A DNA stretch of 12,349 bases from Entrophospora sp. SA101 (taxonomy: Eukaryota; Glomeromycota; Glomeromycetes; Entrophosporales; Entrophosporaceae): positions 1 to 12,349 of the forward strand of contig CAUDNR010001643.1 of assembly GCA_958430865.1 (NCBI GenBank). The letters are read 5' to 3'. The position numbers were made by a program, and so were the translations under genes. Below, one piece after another: positions 9,193 through 12,349 of the stretch; positions within the stretch are counted from its first letter, which is position 1; every line of letters starts with the position of its first letter. The notes beneath the pieces were generated by a model that was given only the letters and a program-made list of their open reading frames with translations, did no database searches and was not told the DNA's origin.

Positions 9193-9841
9193 GCATCTTC
9201 ATCATCATCATCATTATCATTGTCATCATCATCGTGATTCTCTGGTAAAATCTTTTGAAGGAGTTTTTTGTTATTAACTCAACTTGTATCAAAAGCAATA
9301 ATAATAATTTGATTCTTAAAAAAATCCTTACCTTGATATATGAAGATGGAACAACACCTTCTTCTTCACCTTTTCTGCATCTCCACCAATCATCGCTACT
9401 GACATCATCAATAATCCATAACTTATCACCTTCACGAATTGATATTTCATCATCACCTTGTGCTTTGAAATCATATAAAGCAACTCCTCGTTTCGGTGCC
9501 GGTAATTCGCGTTGCGGTTCTACTACTTGTTCTTCTTCCTCGTCTTCCTCGTATTGTTCTTCTTGTTCATATTCTTCTTCTTCCTCCTCCTCTTCCTCCT
9601 TCTCGACATCTGTACTGATAGTTATTGGTGGTTTAACGGTTGGTATTTCCAAGCTAGTGCGACAATCTTTGATCTTCTGGAATATTTCAGAGTGTTTATT
9701 TGATTGGAAATCAAATGTTGTCGTCTTTGCTCCGCCAAATTGAATTATGATATGTTTCTTCTCATGTTTGATGTCAATAATATCTGTGATGTTGAAAACT
9801 TGTACTGGTGCCTTTTTTTATTTTAAAAAAAAAAATATATG

Positions 9842-9885
<44 letters not shown>

Positions 9886-11029
9886 AAATAAATAAATAAT
9901 ATATTTATCGCATAAATTAAATAAATAAACACCGATATACCTTATCTGATTGACTAGCATATACAATCTTACCATCCCCAACAACGATCGTTCCCTTCTT
10001 TTTTTCTTTCTTCTTATCATTTTTCTAAATTTTTCAAAGTAATTAATATTCTGCACCAACTTAAATAATATGAAGATATTGTTTCAAGGTTAACTTTGGA
10101 AATATTATTAAAAACTTTATGTAAATTACCGTTATCAATGTGACTTGCCAAGTTTTTACATCTGAAGATAAACCAGATTTTTTATGAACATTTTGTTGAG
10201 CATATATTTTTAATGGATCAACATATTTAGTGCTATCTGATGTATTCTAAAAGAGGTTGTTTGATTTCTTGATTATAATTACAGTTATGATTAAAATTCA
10301 TTTATTATGATTGTCATTATTTTAGTAATAAATACCGAGAATCCATTTAATAAAAATTTTGGTTTAGCCACTCTTTTATCATTCTCTTTCTCTTCCTCAT
10401 AATTAACATCTTGTTCACCTTGTTCACCTTGTTCATCTTTTATCTTTATAAAAATTAAATATCTATAAGCATATGTGTAAGGAAAGAGAAAGGGAAATTT
10501 TAAAAGATATACTAACCTCTACATAATTATTAGGAACGTAACCGAAAGAGTCACCCAATTTAACCAAAAACCAATCATCGTCTCTCTCATACAAATACAT
10601 CAAGTCGTTTTCTTTAAAGGTTAACTCGTCGTCATTCTTTGCTTCATAATCAAAAAGAGCTTTCAGCGTATCCATGTGTTCCGCCTAAATAATAGAAAAA
10701 GAAAAAGAGAGATTAATTTGTTTCCAAAAAACAGATTTTGGGTGGCAAAAAGAAGATGCTGCCGTAGTTGCTTCGATCTATATATTTTTTTTAATCAAAT
10801 TAACCCACGGTTTTAAATGACAGACCTCCTGAAGATAATTTCCAGGCACTAGACCGATTGGGCCATTATCAGCTTCATCACCGTTGATCTTTAGTTTTGC
10901 CTTCCACCACTCTTCATCGTCGTTTTCCAAAATATATAAAACATTATCTTCCTCAAACGAGAGCTCGTCATCATTCTGAGCTGTGTAGTCGTAGAGTGCA
11001 ATGCAAATGTTTACGTAGTTTAAAGGCAT
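6661..11029 (-). CDS. SLA1: SLA1-type endocytic adaptor, full-length gene with 13 exons
   Basis: Exons by my reading: 11029-10826, 10684-10517, 10443-10336, 10246-10130, 10024-9941, 9811-9332, 9239-8996, 8894-8862, 8772-8689, 8603-8230, 8139-7140, 7062-6973, 6899-6661. Every junction is GT-AG and keeps frame, giving 1074 residues; yeast Sla1 has 1244. Order: SH3-1 (about 6-66, ALYDY), SH3-2 (about 72-124, ALFDY), PH-like segment (about 190-280), acidic tract, SH3-3 (about 334-387), poly-Asp/poly-Ala and a charged helix (about 388-460), SHD1 (about 514-571, RTWTDRTGTFKVEAE and KIAVP), a DDDAW motif near 772-776, proline tract (about 807-834), three NPY repeats, DKYAIFRQ (969-976) and a Gln-rich tail. 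Known: Sla1 couples NPFxD cargo and clathrin to WASP-driven actin at endocytic patches. I see no SHD2 (SAM-like) domain. The final exon may instead splice at 6673 to 6629-6618, changing the last three residues from VRI to DFY. Exon boundaries are predictions. Confidence 0.88.
6691..6815 (-). repeat. CAG/CAA tract encoding a poly-Gln tail with an internal duplication
   Basis: On the minus strand this codes Gln runs broken by Leu-Gln-Leu and one Arg. A ~30-base unit built from CAGCAACAGCAACTTCAACT and Gln codons occurs twice in a row, so the tail grew by slippage or unequal exchange. Just upstream, about 6897-6845 repeats NNAGFGI twice. The poly-Gln end fits the low-complexity C-termini seen in SLA1-type coat proteins. 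Confidence 0.85.
7535..7616 (-). repeat. GGT/GGC tract encoding two poly-proline runs
   Basis: On the minus strand this encodes ten prolines, LPVSTPA, then eight prolines followed by APRM, about residues 807-834 of the SLA1 homologue. Runs of this kind are classic profilin and SH3 ligands in formins and WASP-family proteins. Mixed CCA/CCG/CCC/CCT codons show it is not a pure microsatellite. The opposite strand has an open glycine-rich frame here, which is only the shadow of the tract. Confidence 0.85.
9836..9881. repeat. TA microsatellite in SLA1 intron 5
   Basis: The right-arm counterpart of the tract at 1465-1510, with equal length. It lies in the intron between exons 5 and 6 of the full gene. 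Confidence 0.9.
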
Positions 11030-11402
11030 GTAATGTATTTAATTAATTAACGAAAGTGTATAATTTAAAATTTGATCAGCATAAAAATATAACTTATGCA
11101 GCAATGAAAATATTCTTCATTTATTTATTATTATTATTTATGTCTGGAGTTTGGCATATTGTATTGCGAATTCGAAAGATGATTGGTTATACAATCCTAG
11201 AAATTATCATTTACATTTTAGTAGATCTTTGTGTTACATACATACAGTGTTGCGCAATTGGAACATTGTATAGTTGGCTCGGTCTAAAGACCTCCTAAAT
11301 TTTGGGCAAATTTTAAAAGTATAGAAGTCACTTTCTGTCCTACCTTTTAAAAAATAGCTCTATTAGTTGATAGAATATGTCTTTAGTTTTAATGTAATAG
11401 AG
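10675..11402 (-). repeat. Tandem duplication, copy A (SLA1 5' end)
   Basis: A 728-base unit repeated directly at 11403-12131. On the minus strand it spans the upstream region, exon 1 (SH3-1), intron 1 with both splice sites, and the first ten bases of exon 2. Copy A is the one joined to the rest of the gene. The copies agree at every place I checked except near 11351-11360, where copy B has one extra base and a C-to-T change as read on the + strand. The unit overlaps the inverted-repeat arm. Confidence 0.93.
11056..11298 (+). other. Small hydrophobic open frame, middle copy
   Basis: Identical to the frame at 48-290. It starts 26 bases from the SLA1 ATG on the opposite strand and fills most of the presumed SLA1 promoter. 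If translated it would be an 80-residue protein with two hydrophobic segments. I cannot name a family. Overlap with a promoter makes a genuine gene unlikely but not impossible. Confidence 0.2.
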
Positions 11403-11757
11403 TGTGTTCCGCCTAAATAATAGAAAAAGAAAAAGAGAGATTAATTTGTTTCCAAAAAACAGATTTTGGGTGGCAAAAAGAAGATGCTGCCGTAGTTGCT
11501 TCGATCTATATATTTTTTTTAATCAAATTAACCCACGGTTTTAAATGACAGACCTCCTGAAGATAATTTCCAGGCACTAGACCGATTGGGCCATTATCAG
11601 CTTCATCACCGTTGATCTTTAGTTTTGCCTTCCACCACTCTTCATCGTCGTTTTCCAAAATATATAAAACATTATCTTCCTCAAACGAGAGCTCGTCATC
11701 ATTCTGAGCTGTGTAGTCGTAGAGTGCAATGCAAATGTTTACGTAGTTTAAAGGCAT
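11389..11757 (-). pseudogene. Isolated SLA1 exon 1 copy, single SH3 domain
   Basis: Exon 1 (11757-11554) with its ATG, donor and intron 1 is intact, and the acceptor before GCGGAACACA is kept. Splicing there adds only AEHTLLH before TAA at 11391-11389, giving a 75-residue protein with one complete SH3 domain (ALYDY, WWKAKL, GLVPGNY). With the intron retained the frame gives 83 residues ending at 11506. Alternatively, a transcript started here could splice from this donor to the true exon 2 at 10684, skip copy A's exon 1, and make the normal SLA1 protein, so copy B may serve as an extra upstream promoter and first exon. I favour a by-product of duplication. Confidence 0.7.
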
Positions 11758-12131
11758 GTAATGTATTTAATTAATTAACGAAAGTGTATAATTTAAAATT
11801 TGATCAGCATAAAAATATAACTTATGCAGCAATGAAAATATTCTTCATTTATTTATTATTATTATTTATGTCTGGAGTTTGGCATATTGTATTGCGAATT
11901 CGAAAGATGATTGGTTATACAATCCTAGAAATTATCATTTACATTTTAGTAGATCTTTGTGTTACATACATACAGTGTTGCGCAATTGGAACATTGTATA
12001 GTTGGCTCGGTCTAAAGACCTCCTAAATTTTGGGCAAATTTTAAAAGTATAGAAGTCACTTTCTGTCCTACCTTTTAAAATAATAGTTCTATTAGTTGAT
12101 AGAATATGTCTTTAGTTTTAATGTAATAGAG
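11403..12131 (-). repeat. Tandem duplication, copy B (SLA1 5' end)
   Basis: The second direct copy of the 728-base unit, 729 bases long because of one insertion near 12083. The left junction lies at GCGGAACACA of exon 2, after which the sequence switches to the upstream flank of copy A. The right junction is at 12131, after ATGTAATAGAG, where unique DNA starts. The few differences fall in the distal upstream flank. Confidence 0.93.
11784..12026 (+). other. Small hydrophobic open frame, right copy
   Basis: The third identical copy of the 80-codon frame at 48-290, lying in the upstream region of the isolated exon 1 copy. It is present because the surrounding DNA was duplicated. No independent evidence of coding. 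Confidence 0.2.
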
Positions 12132-12273
12132 AGATTTTCTCAAAAAAATCATTTGTTGTAGAGTTCTATTCTTTTTTTAAAACATGTGCTTTACTATGCT
12201 CGCGAGGAATTTGTCCACTAAGATCATTTCTAAATTTAGAAAATTATTATTAAATTTAGACTAGCTCTTGACC

Positions 12274-12349
12274 TACAGTGCGGATCATCTATACTCAAAA
12301 GTTAAAATTTTTGAAATATTATGTGATCCACACATCGGATTTTAAAAAA
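12274..12349 (+). mobile_element. Possible Tc1/mariner terminal inverted repeat at the window end
   Basis: TA (12274-12275) is followed by CAGTGCGGATCATCTATA. TA plus CAGTG is the usual target-site and tip pattern of Tc1/mariner elements. A GGATCA (12282-12287) and an opposed TGATCC (12324-12329) sit within the first ~55 bases, consistent with internal repeats in a long inverted terminal repeat. The element would continue past 12349, so neither the transposase nor the other end can be checked. The stretch 12132-12273 before it holds nothing I recognise. Confidence 0.4.

Larger units (their letters stand above)
9409..11345 (-). repeat. Right arm of the ~1.94 kb inverted repeat
   Basis: Reverse complement of 1-1937, separated from it by a 7.47 kb spacer. 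This arm is continuous with the intact SLA1-like gene, so it is the parental copy in the simplest reading. It holds the upstream region, exons 1-5 and most of exon 6. The match is lost at 9408, inside the codon following Trp-Ile-Ile of SH3-3. At the other end the match runs up to 11345, paired with the first base of the window, so its true extent is unknown. Confidence 0.95.

Noticed and set aside
1..12349. tRNA, rRNA or bacterial-type operon features
   Set aside because: I found no cloverleaf with tRNA A and B boxes, no rRNA-like segment and no ribosome-binding-site pattern. The split genes show the window is eukaryotic nuclear DNA.

Overview
The window looks like nuclear DNA of a fungus. 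It is very AT-rich, its genes carry short GT-AG introns, and simple repeats are common. It holds two recognisable single-copy eukaryotic genes: an SLA1-type endocytic adaptor and a CHIP (STUB1)-type ubiquitin ligase. The AT bias, the asparagine/glutamine-rich proteins and the loose gene spacing resemble an early-diverging fungus such as an arbuscular mycorrhizal (Glomeromycotina) species. That placement is inference; no marker in the window proves it.

Layout. Positions 1-1937 are an inverted copy of 9409-11345. The left arm carries the 5' part of the SLA1 gene (promoter side, exons 1-5 and part of exon 6) on the + strand. It breaks inside the third SH3 domain and runs into 53 unrelated codons. 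From 2099 to 5187 there is no intact gene, but about 3130-4080 on the minus strand holds the decayed remains of a WD40-repeat gene. A complete intronless CHIP homologue lies at 5188-6075 (+). A 585-base stretch with microsatellites separates it from the convergent full-length SLA1 homologue (11029 down to 6661, minus strand, 13 exons in my model, 1074 residues). The 5' end of SLA1 (upstream region, exon 1, intron 1 and ten bases of exon 2) is repeated once more in tandem (10675-11402 and 11403-12131). The window therefore holds three copies of the SLA1 upstream region and first SH3 exon, but only one complete gene. The last ~75 bases look like the terminal inverted repeat of a Tc1/mariner element running off the end.

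Function. SLA1 family proteins link clathrin, NPFxD-bearing cargo and WASP/Arp2/3 actin assembly at endocytic sites. CHIP family proteins bind Hsp70/Hsp90 tails and ubiquitinate their clients. The two genes are neighbours without an obvious shared pathway. The unusual feature is structural. The inverted arms share identical SLA1 5' halves and the rest of the gene lies between them, so recombination between the arms would move the SLA1 3' body from one promoter copy to the other. I saw no mismatch between the arms where I compared them, including equal length across a TA microsatellite. That implies a very recent event, ongoing gene conversion, or an assembly artefact, and this question should be settled first.
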